A stretch of DNA of 64,000 nt, from contig CP170561.1 of the NCBI GenBank assembly GCA_042701975.1, forward strand, positions 4,402,001 through 4,466,000. Reading direction: 5' to 3'. Positions 45,910 to 55,222 of the stretch are shown here, piece after piece. The translations under genes and the position numbers were made by a program. Origin of the DNA: JAFALK01 sp042701975. Its GTDB lineage: Bacteria; Pseudomonadota; Gammaproteobacteria; Burkholderiales; Burkholderiaceae_C. Below the pieces are notes generated by a model, which worked only from the letters and a program-made list of their open reading frames with translations, had not been told where the DNA came from and searched no databases. Position 1 is the first letter of the stretch; each line of letters starts with the position of its first letter.

Positions 45910-46962
45910 TCAATCAGCGGCGCCGTCCATCTCGATCACGAATCGATACTTCACATCCCCCGCCATCATCCGCGCCCATGCTGCATTGATATCCGACATG
46001 GGCACAAACTCGCAGTCCGGCACCACACCCTTCTCCGCACAGAAGTCCAGCAGTTCCTGAGTAGCGGCGATGCCCCCAATCGCCGACCCGCTCAGGCTGC
46101 GGTTGTTGCGCAGCAGGAGGCCCGCGTGAATCGATGGCAGCGGCTCGATCGCGCCGACGACCACCAGCGCGCCGTTGCGGCCGAGCAGTTGCAGGTAAGG
46201 CGACACATCGTGCGCCACAGGAACAGTGTCGATCAGCAGATCGAAGCGACTGGCCGCGGCCTTCATGGCCGCGGCATCGGTAGACAGCAGCACCTCATGC
46301 GCGCCGAGCTTGGCCGCAAGCGCGGCCTTGGCAGCCGAGGTGGTGATGACCGTGACATGCGCACCCAGCGCAGCCGCCAGCTTCACGCCCATGTGACCCA
46401 GGCCGCCCAGACCCGCAATCGCCACCCGCTTCCCCGGCCCCGCATCGAAGCGCCGCAGCGGCGACCACAGCGTGATGCCCGCACACAGGATCGGCGCAGC
46501 GCGGGCCTTGTCCAACGCATCCGGAACGCGCAGCACGAAACGATCACGCACGACGACGTGATCCGAATAGCCGCCCTTGGTGATCTCGCCCGTGACGCGG
46601 TCCTTGCCGTTGTAGGTGTAGGTGGCGCCTTTGACGCAGTGCTGTTCTTCGCCCGCATCGCAGGCCACGCAGGCCGTGCAGGAATCGACCATGCAGCCCA
46701 CGGCCACCCAATCGCCGATGGCGAAATCGCTAACGCCGGATCCGAGCGCAGTCACACGGCCGACGATCTCGTGGCCCGGCACGCAGGGATAACGGGTGTT
46801 GCCCCAGTCGTTGTGGGCCGTGTGAGCATCGGAATGGCAGACGCCGCAGTAGGCGATGGCGATGGCCACGTCGTCGTCTCGCAGATCGCGGCGCGTGATG
46901 TTCATCGGGGCCAGCGCGCTCGTGGCGTCGCCGACGCCCCAGGCCTTGGATTCACTGCTCAT
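45910..46962 (-). CDS. Zinc-dependent alcohol dehydrogenase (YahK/cinnamyl type)
   Basis: This 350-residue enzyme has catalytic zinc ligands C39 (CGVCHSD) and H64-E65 (PGHEIVG), a structural zinc loop with four cysteines (CTACVACDAGEEQHC) and a Rossmann fold AGLGGLGHMGVKLA. It probably oxidises alcohols or reduces aldehydes with NADP; the layout fits the YahK/CAD group. The start 46962 has AGGAG upstream. It lies on the opposite strand to the aromatic gene block and may have been inserted there. Confidence 0.9.
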   Translation of the reverse strand: MSSESKAWGVGDATSALAPMNITRRDLRDDDVAIAIAYCGVCHSDAHTAHNDWGNTRYPCVPGHEIVGRVTALGSGVSDFAIGDWVAVGCMVDSCTACVACDAGEEQHCVKGATYTYNGKDRVTGEITKGGYSDHVVVRDRFVLRVPDALDKARAAPILCAGITLWSPLRRFDAGPGKRVAIAGLGGLGHMGVKLAAALGAHVTVITTSAAKAALAAKLGAHEVLLSTDAAAMKAAASRFDLLIDTVPVAHDVSPYLQLLGRNGALVVVGAIEPLPSIHAGLLLRNNRSLSGSAIGGIAATQELLDFCAEKGVVPDCEFVPMSDINAAWARMMAGDVKYRFVIEMDGAAD

Positions 46963-47012
46963 CGAACTTCTCCTGGAAAACTGCGGCGAGCTTACGCTTC
47001 GATGCGTGTATT

Positions 47013-48443
47013 TCAGTCCGTGCCCGCAGGCCGCGCCGGCAGCACGATGGGGCCGAAAGCCTCGGGGCTCTGTGCAGCCAGCCAAGCCGTCACGGCCCAG
47101 GCCGCCACGTTCTGGCGCAGTTGCGCGGGATCGACCTTGTCCAGCGTATCGTTGGCCGTGTGGTGGATGTCGAAGTACAGGCTCGCGTCCTGCGACAGGC
47201 CCACGCCGGCCCAGCCGGAGCGGCGCATGCCCACACCTGCATCGGCACCCACGCCACCGGCGTTGTCGCCAGCCGCAACGCCCAGCGGCGCAAGTTCAGC
47301 GGCGATCTGCTGGATCACCGGCAACGCCTCGGGCCGCACGCGGCTGCGGATCTGAAACACCGAGCCTGCGCCCGAGTCGCTCTCGCCCACCATCTGGTGC
47401 CACTGATCCTTGTACTTGTCGTGGTAGGCCAGCGCGCCGTCGAGCCCGTGCTCTTCGTTGGCGAACAGCACGACGCGGATGGTGCGGCGCGGCTTCAGGC
47501 CGGCGTCGAGGATGAGCTTGGCAGCACCGCTGACGATGGCCACGCCCGCGCCGTCGTCGATCGCGCCCTGGCCGAGGTCCCAGCTGTCGAGGTGGCCGCC
47601 GATCATCACGACCTCGTTCTTCAAGTCGGTGCCCGGGATCTCGGCAATGACGTTGGCCGAGACGGCGGGGATGTCGCCTTCAGCCTGAAGTTCCAGGTGC
47701 ATGCGCAAGGGCTGCTTCTGGTGCTGCAGCCGCGCCAGCACGTCGGCGTCTGGCGTGCTCAGGGCAAGCGCCGGGATGCGCGGCACGCCGGCGGCGTAGT
47801 CGGTGGCACCGGTGTGCGCCAGGCGGTTGTTGTCGGTGCCGACCGAGCGCAGCGCGAAGGCCACGGCACCGTGGCGTGCTGCTTCGGAAGGGCCGCGGCT
47901 GCGCACGGCCGAGCCCGGGCCGTAGCCGTGGCCGTCCTTGAAGCGTTCGATGCGCTGGTCGATGTAGACGATGCGACCGCGCGCGCGGTCGCTGGTGTCG
48001 GCCTTGAGGGCTTCGAAGGTCGGGTAGTAGGCGATCTCGGCATCAATGCCACCCTGCGGCGTGGAGACGCTGCCGCCGAGGGCCGTCATCACCAGCTCCT
48101 GCGCAACAGGCGCCGTCAACCGCGCGCTGGCCGGGCCGCGCTTCCAGGCCTTGAGCGGCACCTCTTCCACGCGCACCACCGGGAAGCCCAACGCCTTGAG
48201 TTTGGCCGCGGCCCAGGCCACGGCGCGGCGGTCGCCCTCGGAGCCGGCCGGGCGAGGCCCGACTTCGGTGCAGAGGGAATCGAGCATGTCATAGGCCACA
48301 GGGCTTTGCAGGCCGGCTTCGCGGAGCTTGGCCGCGGCGGCGAGGTCAGCGGTGCTGAGGCCTTGCGCCAAGACTGTGGAGGGAGCCAGCGAGCAGGCCA
48401 GGAGGGAAATCAGTGCAGCCGGGAAGCGGATATGGCGAAGCAT
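47013..48443 (-). CDS. M28-family metallopeptidase, secreted
   Basis: This 476-residue peptidase has a signal peptide (about 1-25). The M28 zinc motifs are GGHLDSWDLGQGAIDDGAG (His, Asp), ANEEHG (catalytic and ligand Glu), GESDSGAG (Asp) and DIHHTANDTLD (His). A PA-type insert (about 120-230) precedes the zinc core. It probably acts as an aminopeptidase or carboxypeptidase in the periplasm or outside the cell. The start 48443 is chosen for the signal peptide. It is divergent from tyrA. Confidence 0.9.
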   Translation of the reverse strand: MLRHIRFPAALISLLACSLAPSTVLAQGLSTADLAAAAKLREAGLQSPVAYDMLDSLCTEVGPRPAGSEGDRRAVAWAAAKLKALGFPVVRVEEVPLKAWKRGPASARLTAPVAQELVMTALGGSVSTPQGGIDAEIAYYPTFEALKADTSDRARGRIVYIDQRIERFKDGHGYGPGSAVRSRGPSEAARHGAVAFALRSVGTDNNRLAHTGATDYAAGVPRIPALALSTPDADVLARLQHQKQPLRMHLELQAEGDIPAVSANVIAEIPGTDLKNEVVMIGGHLDSWDLGQGAIDDGAGVAIVSGAAKLILDAGLKPRRTIRVVLFANEEHGLDGALAYHDKYKDQWHQMVGESDSGAGSVFQIRSRVRPEALPVIQQIAAELAPLGVAAGDNAGGVGADAGVGMRRSGWAGVGLSQDASLYFDIHHTANDTLDKVDPAQLRQNVAAWAVTAWLAAQSPEAFGPIVLPARPAGTD

Positions 48444-48567
48444 GGACCATCGACTCACGAAGACAAACAGGGGCGCGAGGATAGCAAAGCGACGCCTCTG
48501 CCGCTGCGCCCGGTTAGACTGGGCATTTGCTCTTCGCACACTTTTACTTCCCCCCTTTTCCTAAGGC

Positions 48568-49461
48568 ATGATGTTCAAGCAACTCGGCGTCATCGGCTGC
48601 GGCCTCATGGGCGGCTCTTTTGCCCTGGCCATGAAAAAGGCGCGGCTGGTGAAGCAGGTGGTGGGCTACAGCAAGTCGCCGTCCACCACGGTGCTGGCCA
48701 AGAAGCTCGGCGTCATCGACCAGATCGCCGAGTCCGCCCTGCTGGCCGTGGCCGGCTCCGACATCGTGCTGCTGGCCGTGCCCGTGGCCGCCACTGAAAG
48801 CACGCTGCGCGCCGTGCGCCACATGGTGAAGCCTGACGTGCTGTTCATGGACGTGGGCTCGACCAAGGGCGATGTGGTGCAGGCCGTGCAGAGCGCACTG
48901 GGCCCGGGCGCCAGCGCCTTCGTGCCGGCCCACCCGATTGCCGGCAAGGAAACCGGCGGCGTGCAAAACGCCGACGCCTCGCTGTACCAAGGCCGCCACG
49001 TGATCCTCACGCCGCTGCCGCAGAACACCGATGCCCACGTGCAGCGCGCCACCGACGTGTGGTCCATGCTCGGTGCCCAGGTCTTCAAGATGACGGCGCA
49101 GAACCACGACCAGGCTTTTGCCGCCGTGAGCCACCTGCCGCACCTGATCGCCTACGCCTTCTTCCAATCGGTCGCCTCGCAACCCGACGGGCGTGACTAC
49201 CTCAACCTCGCCGGCCCGGGCTTTCGCGACTTCACCCGCATCGCCGCCAGCGAGCCCGCCGTCTGGCGCGACATCCTGCTGGCCAATGCGGCCGAGGTGC
49301 TCGTGCAGTCGCAGCGCTTCCGCCAGGCCCTGGACGGGCTGGAAGCCATGATCAAGGCCGGCGACACGCTGGGCCTGGAAGCCCGCATCCGCCAGATCTC
49401 AGAGGCACGCGAGCAGTGGCAGATGGGCATTCCCAAGCCACCGGGCGCGCCGAACAAGTAA
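48568..49461 (+). CDS. tyrA: Prephenate dehydrogenase
   Basis: This 297-residue enzyme has the NAD fold GVIGCGLMGGSFA and the prephenate site H in AHPIAGKETGG, with PHLIAYAF. It makes 4-hydroxyphenylpyruvate for tyrosine. It starts with two Met codons (48568 and 48571). Aromatic gene aroA-cmk starts six bases after its stop. In many relatives hisC lies between pheA and tyrA; here that place holds the dehydrogenase and the peptidase. Confidence 0.95.
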   Translation: MMFKQLGVIGCGLMGGSFALAMKKARLVKQVVGYSKSPSTTVLAKKLGVIDQIAESALLAVAGSDIVLLAVPVAATESTLRAVRHMVKPDVLFMDVGSTKGDVVQAVQSALGPGASAFVPAHPIAGKETGGVQNADASLYQGRHVILTPLPQNTDAHVQRATDVWSMLGAQVFKMTAQNHDQAFAAVSHLPHLIAYAFFQSVASQPDGRDYLNLAGPGFRDFTRIAASEPAVWRDILLANAAEVLVQSQRFRQALDGLEAMIKAGDTLGLEARIRQISEAREQWQMGIPKPPGAPNK

Positions 49462-49467
49462 CTCGTT

Positions 49468-51483
49468 ATGTACAAGATCCCTTTCCTTGACCTGCCGCCG
49501 CTGCGGTCGGCCGCAGGCACGGTGCGCCTGCCCGGTTCCAAGAGCATCTCCAACCGCGTGCTGCTGCTGGCCGGCCTGGCCGAAGGCACGACGGCGGTGC
49601 ACGACCTGCTCGACTCCGACGACACCGCCGTGATGCTCGAAGCGCTCAAGCAGCTCGGTTGCCAGATCCGCAAGGATGCCCACAAGGACGGCAGCAGCAC
49701 GTTGCAGGTCACTGGCATCGGTGGTCGCCTGCTGCCGCGCGCGGCCAAGCTCTTCCTCGGCAATGCCGGCACGGCCATGCGCCCGCTCACGGCCGCACTG
49801 AGCCTGCTGGCGGCCACACAGGGCGGCGAGTTCGACCTCTCCGGCGTGCCGCGCATGCACGAGCGCCCGATCGGCGATCTGGTGGACGCGCTGCGCGGCC
49901 TGGGCTGCACGGTCGAATGCCTGCACAACGAAGGCTTCCCGCCGCTGCGCCTGACCGGCCCTTCCGCACTCGCACTGGACAAGCCCGTGCAAGTGCGCGG
50001 CGATGTGTCGAGCCAGTTCCTGACGGCGCTGCTGATGGCGCTGCCGCTGGTGGCCAAGAGCGATGTCGTGATCGAGGTCGTCGGCGAGCTGATCTCCAAG
50101 CCCTACATCCACATCACGCTGGAGCTGCTCAAGCGCTTTGGCATCGAGGTGCAACGCGAAGGCTGGCAGCGCTTCACCATCCCCGCCGGCAGCCGCTACC
50201 GCTCGCCGGGCAGCATCCATGTGGAAGGCGATGCGTCGTCGGCCAGCTATTTCGTGGCGCTCGGCGCCATCGCGGCGGTGGACAGCCCGGTGCGCATCGA
50301 AGGCGTGGGCTCGGGATCCATGCAGGGCGACGTGCGCTTCGTCGAGGCCGCAGAAGCCATGGGCGCACAGATCGTCCAGGGCGAGAACTGGCTCGAAGTG
50401 CGGCGCGGCGCCTGGCCGCTCAAGGGCTTGGAACTCGACTGCAACCACATCCCCGACGCCGCCATGACGCTGGCCGTGATGGCGCTCTACGCCGATGCGC
50501 CGACCACGCTCACCAACATCGCCTCCTGGCGCGTCAAGGAAACCGACCGCATCGCGGCCATGGCTGCAGAGCTGGGCAAGCTCGGCGCGCAGGTGGAAGA
50601 AGGTCCGGACTGGCTGCGCGTGCATCCCCTCGTCGACTGGAAGCCGGCTTGCATCCACACGTATGACGACCACCGCGTGGCGATGTGCTTCTCGCTGGCC
50701 GCCTTCAACGGCCTGGTCTGCGAGAAGCCGGTGCCGGTGCGCATCCTCGAGCCACACTGCGTGGCCAAGACCTTCCCCGATTACTTCGAGACGCTGTTCG
50801 ACGTGGTCACCACCAGCCGCAGCGAAATCCCCGTGATCGCCATCGACGGCCCCACGGCCTCGGGCAAGGGCACGCTGGCCGATGTGGTGGCCGAGAGCCT
50901 GGGCTATCACGTGCTGGATTCCGGCGCGCTGTACCGCGCTACAGGGTTGGCATCCACCCGGGCCGGCGTCGACCTGGACAATGGCGCCAAGGTCGCGGCT
51001 GTGGCGATGGGCTTGGAGCTGCGTTTTGCCAAGGGCCGCACCTTCCTGGCCGGCGAAGACATCAGCGACGAGCTGCGCCAAGAAGCCACCGGCATCATGG
51101 CCTCCCGCGTGGCTGTGCACCCTGCCGTTCGCCGGGCGCTGAACCAGCTCCAGCTCGATTTCCGTCGCCCGCCGGGCCTGGTGGCCGATGGGCGCGACAT
51201 GGGCACGGACGTCTTCCCGGACGCCCCGCTGAAGGTATTTCTCACGGCCAGCGCCGCCACCCGTGCCGAACGGCGCCATAAGCAGTTGATCGCAAAGGGA
51301 ATTTCGGCTAATATCGAGAGCTTGCGTGCGGATTTGGAGGCGCGTGACGCCCGGGACAAGACCCGAGCGGCCGCTCCGCTGCATCCTGCGCAAGATGCGC
51401 TGATGCTCGACAACTCGGCCCAGACCATTGAGGAATCAAGGGAGCTGGTGCTGGATTGGTGGCAAAAGCGCAGGCCGTTCTGA
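49468..51483 (+). CDS. aroA-cmk: EPSP synthase / cytidylate kinase fusion
   Basis: This 671-residue fusion has EPSP synthase at about 1-440 (LPGSKSISNRVLLLAGLAEG, GNAGTAMRPLT, RVKETDRIAAMA) and cytidylate kinase at about 455-671 (P-loop GPTASGKGT, then DSGALYRATG and ADGRDMGTDVFP). EPSP synthase makes the shikimate-pathway precursor; the kinase phosphorylates CMP and dCMP. The fusion is known in betaproteobacteria. It follows tyrA by six bases and precedes rpsA, where cmk normally is. Confidence 0.95.
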   Translation: MYKIPFLDLPPLRSAAGTVRLPGSKSISNRVLLLAGLAEGTTAVHDLLDSDDTAVMLEALKQLGCQIRKDAHKDGSSTLQVTGIGGRLLPRAAKLFLGNAGTAMRPLTAALSLLAATQGGEFDLSGVPRMHERPIGDLVDALRGLGCTVECLHNEGFPPLRLTGPSALALDKPVQVRGDVSSQFLTALLMALPLVAKSDVVIEVVGELISKPYIHITLELLKRFGIEVQREGWQRFTIPAGSRYRSPGSIHVEGDASSASYFVALGAIAAVDSPVRIEGVGSGSMQGDVRFVEAAEAMGAQIVQGENWLEVRRGAWPLKGLELDCNHIPDAAMTLAVMALYADAPTTLTNIASWRVKETDRIAAMAAELGKLGAQVEEGPDWLRVHPLVDWKPACIHTYDDHRVAMCFSLAAFNGLVCEKPVPVRILEPHCVAKTFPDYFETLFDVVTTSRSEIPVIAIDGPTASGKGTLADVVAESLGYHVLDSGALYRATGLASTRAGVDLDNGAKVAAVAMGLELRFAKGRTFLAGEDISDELRQEATGIMASRVAVHPAVRRALNQLQLDFRRPPGLVADGRDMGTDVFPDAPLKVFLTASAATRAERRHKQLIAKGISANIESLRADLEARDARDKTRAAAPLHPAQDALMLDNSAQTIEESRELVLDWWQKRRPF

Positions 51484-51491
51484 AACTTGGC

Positions 51492-51575
51492 GTTAGGTTT
51501 TAGAGCGGCTTAAGGGCCCGCCGCCCTTCCCTCCGGATGTCAATCCATCGAGGGCGGCGATCTCAAAAACCTAAC
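51492..51575 (+). promoter_or_regulatory. Structured leader of rpsA
   Basis: The 154-base region before rpsA folds into a long stem. GTTAGGTTTT (51492-51501) pairs perfectly with AAAACCTAAC (51566-51575), extended by GAG/CTC. Inside it CGCCGCCCT (51519-51527) pairs with AGGGCGGCG (51551-51559). No T-run follows, so it is not a normal terminator. By analogy with the autoregulated rpsA leader of Escherichia coli it may be a translation-control site for S1. This is inferred from structure and position. Confidence 0.55.
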
Positions 51576-51637
51576 CGCAGCTCCGCTGCACAACGCTTCG
51601 TGAGGCAACGTACGCCTCCAGCGTCAAGGAAATTCAA

Positions 51638-53350
51638 ATGTCCCAAGCTCAAACCGCCCTGCCCGAAGTCGGCTCTTTTGCCGCCATGTTCGAGGAGTCG
51701 CTCCAGCGCTCCGACATGCGCGCTGGTGAGGTGATCTCCGCCGAAGTCGTTCGTGTGGAACACAACTTCGTCGTCGTGAACGCCGGCCTCAAGTCTGAAG
51801 CCTACGTGCCCATCGAAGAATTCAAGAACGACCAGGGCGAGCTGGAAGTTCAAGTCGGCGACTTCGTGTCGGTGGCCATCGATGCAATCGAAAACGGCTA
51901 CGGCGACACCATCCTGTCGCGCGACAAGGCCAAGCGCCTGGCATCGTGGCTGAGCCTGGAAACCGCTCTGGAGTCTGGCGACTTCGTGACCGGTACCGTC
52001 TCCGGCAAGGTCAAGGGCGGCCTGACCGTCCTGGTCAACGGCATCCGCGCCTTCCTGCCCGGTTCGCTGCTCGACACCCGCCCCGTGAAGGACATGAGCC
52101 CGTTCGAGGGCAAGACCATGGAATTCAAGGTCATCAAGCTCGACCGCAAGCGCAACAACGTCGTGCTGTCGCGCCGTGCCGTGGTTGAAGCCTCGATGGG
52201 CGAAGAGCGCGCCAAGCTGCTGGAAACGCTGTCGGAAGGCGCGATCGTCCAGGGCGTGGTCAAGAACATCACCGAATACGGTGCGTTCGTGGACCTCGGC
52301 GGCATCGACGGCCTGCTGCACATCACCGACATGGCATGGCGCCGTGTCCGTCACCCGTCGGAAGTCGTGACGGTTGGCCAGGAACTGACCGCCAAGGTCC
52401 TGAAGTTCGACGCCGAGAAGAACCGCGTCTCGCTGGGCCTGAAGCAACTGGGCGACGACCCGTGGTTCGGCGTTGCTCGCCGCTACCCGACGGGCACCCG
52501 CCTGTTCGGCAAGGTCACGAACATCGCCGACTACGGCGCGTTCGTCGAGATCGAGCCGGGCATCGAAGGCCTGGTGCACGTCTCCGAAATGGACTGGACC
52601 AACAAGAACGTTGCTCCTTCGAAGATCGTCTCCCTGGGCGACGAAGTCGAAGTCATGGTCCTGGAAATCGACGAAGACAAGCGTCGCATCTCCCTGGGCA
52701 TGAAGCAGTGCAAGGCCAACCCGTGGGAAGAGTTCGCCGAGAACGTCAAGCGCGGCGACAAGGTCAAGGGCCCGGTCAAGTCGATCACCGACTTCGGCGT
52801 GTTCGTGGGCCTGGCCCAGGGCATCGACGGCCTGGTCCACCTCTCGGACCTGTCGTGGAACGAAACTGGCGAAGTGGCCGTGCGCAACTTCAAGAAGGGC
52901 CAGGAAGTCGAAGCCGTGGTGCTGGCCGTGGACGTCGAGCGCGAGCGCATCTCGCTGGGCATCAAGCAGCTGGACAGCGACCCGTTCACCTCGTACACCT
53001 CGGTCAATGACCGCGGCATGAGCGTCACCGGCAAGGTCAAGACCGTCGACCCGCGCGGCGCCGAGATCGAACTGGCTGAAGACGTGCTGGGCTACCTGCG
53101 CGCTTCGGAAATCTCCCGCGACCGCGTGGAAGACGCCCGCAACGTGCTGAAGGAAGGCGACGAAGTGACGGCCGTGATCGTCAACATCGATCGCAAGACC
53201 CGCAACATTCAGCTGTCCATCAAGGCCAAGGACTCGGCCGACCAGCAAGAAGCCATGCAGCGCATCAGCCAGTCGAACGAGCGCGAAAACGCCGGCACGA
53301 CGAGCCTGGGCGCCCTGCTGCGCGCCAAGCTGGACAACAACAACGGTTAA
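51638..53350 (+). CDS. rpsA: 30S ribosomal protein S1
   Basis: This 570-residue protein has six S1 domains in series (about 35-105, 120-185, 200-270, 287-360, 374-445, 460-530), with repeated YGAFVDLGGIDGLLHITDM-like segments. S1 binds mRNA and unfolds structure at the start of translation. GGAAATTCAA precedes the ATG. It follows aroA-cmk and has its own structured leader. A strong terminator follows. Confidence 0.97.
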   Translation: MSQAQTALPEVGSFAAMFEESLQRSDMRAGEVISAEVVRVEHNFVVVNAGLKSEAYVPIEEFKNDQGELEVQVGDFVSVAIDAIENGYGDTILSRDKAKRLASWLSLETALESGDFVTGTVSGKVKGGLTVLVNGIRAFLPGSLLDTRPVKDMSPFEGKTMEFKVIKLDRKRNNVVLSRRAVVEASMGEERAKLLETLSEGAIVQGVVKNITEYGAFVDLGGIDGLLHITDMAWRRVRHPSEVVTVGQELTAKVLKFDAEKNRVSLGLKQLGDDPWFGVARRYPTGTRLFGKVTNIADYGAFVEIEPGIEGLVHVSEMDWTNKNVAPSKIVSLGDEVEVMVLEIDEDKRRISLGMKQCKANPWEEFAENVKRGDKVKGPVKSITDFGVFVGLAQGIDGLVHLSDLSWNETGEVAVRNFKKGQEVEAVVLAVDVERERISLGIKQLDSDPFTSYTSVNDRGMSVTGKVKTVDPRGAEIELAEDVLGYLRASEISRDRVEDARNVLKEGDEVTAVIVNIDRKTRNIQLSIKAKDSADQQEAMQRISQSNERENAGTTSLGALLRAKLDNNNG

Positions 53351-53404
53351 ACCCCGTATGACGGATTCTGGGCTTTTTGCTAGCCTAGGGTCCGTGGTAA
53401 TTCC

Positions 53405-53437
53405 ACAGGCTCGCTCCGGCGAGCCTGTTTTCTTCTC
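53405..53437 (+). terminator. Intrinsic terminator after rpsA
   Basis: ACAGGCTCGC (53405-53414) and GCGAGCCTGT (53419-53428) pair over ten bases with loop TCCG, followed by TTTTCTTCT. It lies 55 bases past the rpsA stop and before ihfB, so ihfB and lapA-lapB need read-through or their own promoter. Confidence 0.93.
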
Positions 53438-53459
53438 CTGAACTGAGTTCCGCATCGTC

Positions 53460-53762
53460 ATGACCCGCTCCGACCTCGTCGCCCTCCTTGCCGATCGCTT
53501 CGGCCAGCTGACGCAGCGCGACACCGAGTTCGCCGTCAAGACGATCCTCGACGCGATGAGCGACGCGCTGGCCAAGGGCCACCGCATCGAGATCCGCGGC
53601 TTCGGCAGCTTCTCGATCAACCGCCGCCCGCCCCGCATGGGCCGCAATCCGCGCAGCGGCGAGCAGGTACCCATCCCCGAGAAGCTCGTGCCCCACTTCA
53701 AGCCGGGCAAGGCCCTGCGCGAGGCCGTGGATGCCAAGAAGGCCGAGGAACCCGGCACGTAA
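53460..53762 (+). CDS. ihfB: Integration host factor subunit beta
   Basis: This 100-residue DNA-bending protein has MTRSDLVALLADRF at the front and the DNA arm RGFGSFSINRRPPRMGRNPRSGE. It forms the IHF heterodimer with the alpha subunit encoded elsewhere. Its position after rpsA is typical. LapA starts 30 bases later. Confidence 0.96.
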   Translation: MTRSDLVALLADRFGQLTQRDTEFAVKTILDAMSDALAKGHRIEIRGFGSFSINRRPPRMGRNPRSGEQVPIPEKLVPHFKPGKALREAVDAKKAEEPGT

Positions 53763-53792
53763 TCTCCCAGGAGATTGGGCGAGAATGCGCCG

Positions 53793-54077
53793 ATGCGCAT
53801 CGTCGTCTGGCTGCTTCGCGGCTTCCTTTTCTTCGCCCTCTTCGCCTTCGCGCTGAACAACAGCCACGACGTGGTCGTGCACTGGTTCTTCGGCCACGAA
53901 TGGCGCTCCCCCCTCGTGATCGTGGTGCTGGTCGCATTCGGCCTCGGTGCCGCGCTGGGCGTGCTGGCCATGGTGCCGGCCTGGTGGAAGCACCGCCGCC
54001 GCGCCGCCCGTGCCGAAGTCCCCGCTGCCGCCGCCGTCCCCACTCCCGAACCCATGGCCCCCATCGATGGAATTTGA
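53793..54077 (+). CDS. lapA: LapA-domain membrane protein
   Basis: This 94-residue protein has two transmembrane helices (about 5-20 and 39-62) and a cytoplasmic basic Ala/Pro-rich tail, as in LapA (YciS). It works with LapB in controlling lipopolysaccharide synthesis. The start at 53793 is preferred over TTG at 53775. It overlaps lapB by 11 bases. Confidence 0.85.
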   Translation: MRIVVWLLRGFLFFALFAFALNNSHDVVVHWFFGHEWRSPLVIVVLVAFGLGAALGVLAMVPAWWKHRRRAARAEVPAAAAVPTPEPMAPIDGI

Positions 54078-55221
54078 CCTCCGCTGGCTGCTCTTCATCG
54101 TCCCGGCCGCCTTCTTCATCGGCTGGCTGGCTTCCAAGCTCGACACCCGCCAATGGAAGCGCGAGCAGCGCGACGCGCCCAAGGCCTACTTCAAGGGTCT
54201 GAACCTGCTGCTCAACGAACAGCAGGACAAGGCCATCGACGCCTTCATCGAAGCCGTCCAGGCCGACCCCGACACCTCCGAGCTGCACTTCGCCCTGGGC
54301 AATCTGTTCCGCCGCCGCGGCGAGTACGAGCGCGCCGTGCGGGTGCACCAGCACCTGCTCTCGCGCGGCGACCTGCCCAAGGCCGAGCGCGACCGCGCCC
54401 AGCACGCGCTGGCGCAGGACTTCTTCAAGGCCGGCATCTTCGACCGCGCGGAAAGCGCCTTTGAAGCGCTGATCGGCACCGCCTTCGAGCATGAAGCCCG
54501 CCAGGCGCTGATCTCGCTCTACGAGCGCTCACGCGACTGGCGCAAGGCCGCCGACGTGGCCCGCGCCCTGGAGAAGAGCGGCAGCGGCTCCTACACCGGC
54601 CGCATCGCCCACTACCTGTGCGAGCTGGCGCTCGAAGCCCAGGCCCGCCAGCAGGACGCCGAGGCCTTCGGCCTGCTGCAGGATGCCCGCGCCATCGCTC
54701 CGCAATCGGCCCGCGCCTATGTGCTGATCGGCCGCATGCAGGCGCGCCAAGGCAAGCCGGCCGAGGCTGCAGCCACCTTCGCCGAGCTGCTCTCGCAAAA
54801 CCCCGAAGCCTTCCAGCTCGTGGCTGGCGAATACGCGCAAGCCGCCAAGGCAGCCGGTCTTGAATCGCAGGCCCTCTCGCTGCTGGCCGGCCATTTCGAC
54901 CGGCACTCCGGCATGGCCGTGCTGCTGGCATTGGCTGAGCTGGAACCCAATGCCGACGTTCAGCGCCAGCGCCTTGTGCGCCTGCTGCGCCAGCATCCGA
55001 CGCTCACCGCCGCGCGGCTGCTGCTCAAGCAGAGTGAGGTCCGCGCCCAGCTCTCGGAAGACGAGGCCGGCCTGATCTCCTCGGCGCTCGATCGCGTGGC
55101 GCGGCCACTGTCGCGCTACCGCTGCGCCGCCTGTGGCTTCGAAGCCGCCCACTACTTCTGGCAATGCCCCGGCTGCCTCAACTGGGATACCTACCCCCCT
55201 CGCCACGTGGAAGAACTCTGA
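54067..55221 (+). CDS. lapB: Lipopolysaccharide assembly protein B
   Basis: This 384-residue protein has one N-terminal membrane helix (about 3-22). TPR repeats fill about 40-345, and a C-terminal rubredoxin-type zinc site (CAACGF and CPGCLNW) ends the protein. LapB controls LpxC turnover and LPS assembly. The start 54067 lies inside lapA by 11 bases. Its place before a LPS core locus is fitting. Confidence 0.93.
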   Translation: MEFDLRWLLFIVPAAFFIGWLASKLDTRQWKREQRDAPKAYFKGLNLLLNEQQDKAIDAFIEAVQADPDTSELHFALGNLFRRRGEYERAVRVHQHLLSRGDLPKAERDRAQHALAQDFFKAGIFDRAESAFEALIGTAFEHEARQALISLYERSRDWRKAADVARALEKSGSGSYTGRIAHYLCELALEAQARQQDAEAFGLLQDARAIAPQSARAYVLIGRMQARQGKPAEAAATFAELLSQNPEAFQLVAGEYAQAAKAAGLESQALSLLAGHFDRHSGMAVLLALAELEPNADVQRQRLVRLLRQHPTLTAARLLLKQSEVRAQLSEDEAGLISSALDRVARPLSRYRCAACGFEAAHYFWQCPGCLNWDTYPPRHVEEL

Positions 55222-55222
55222 G

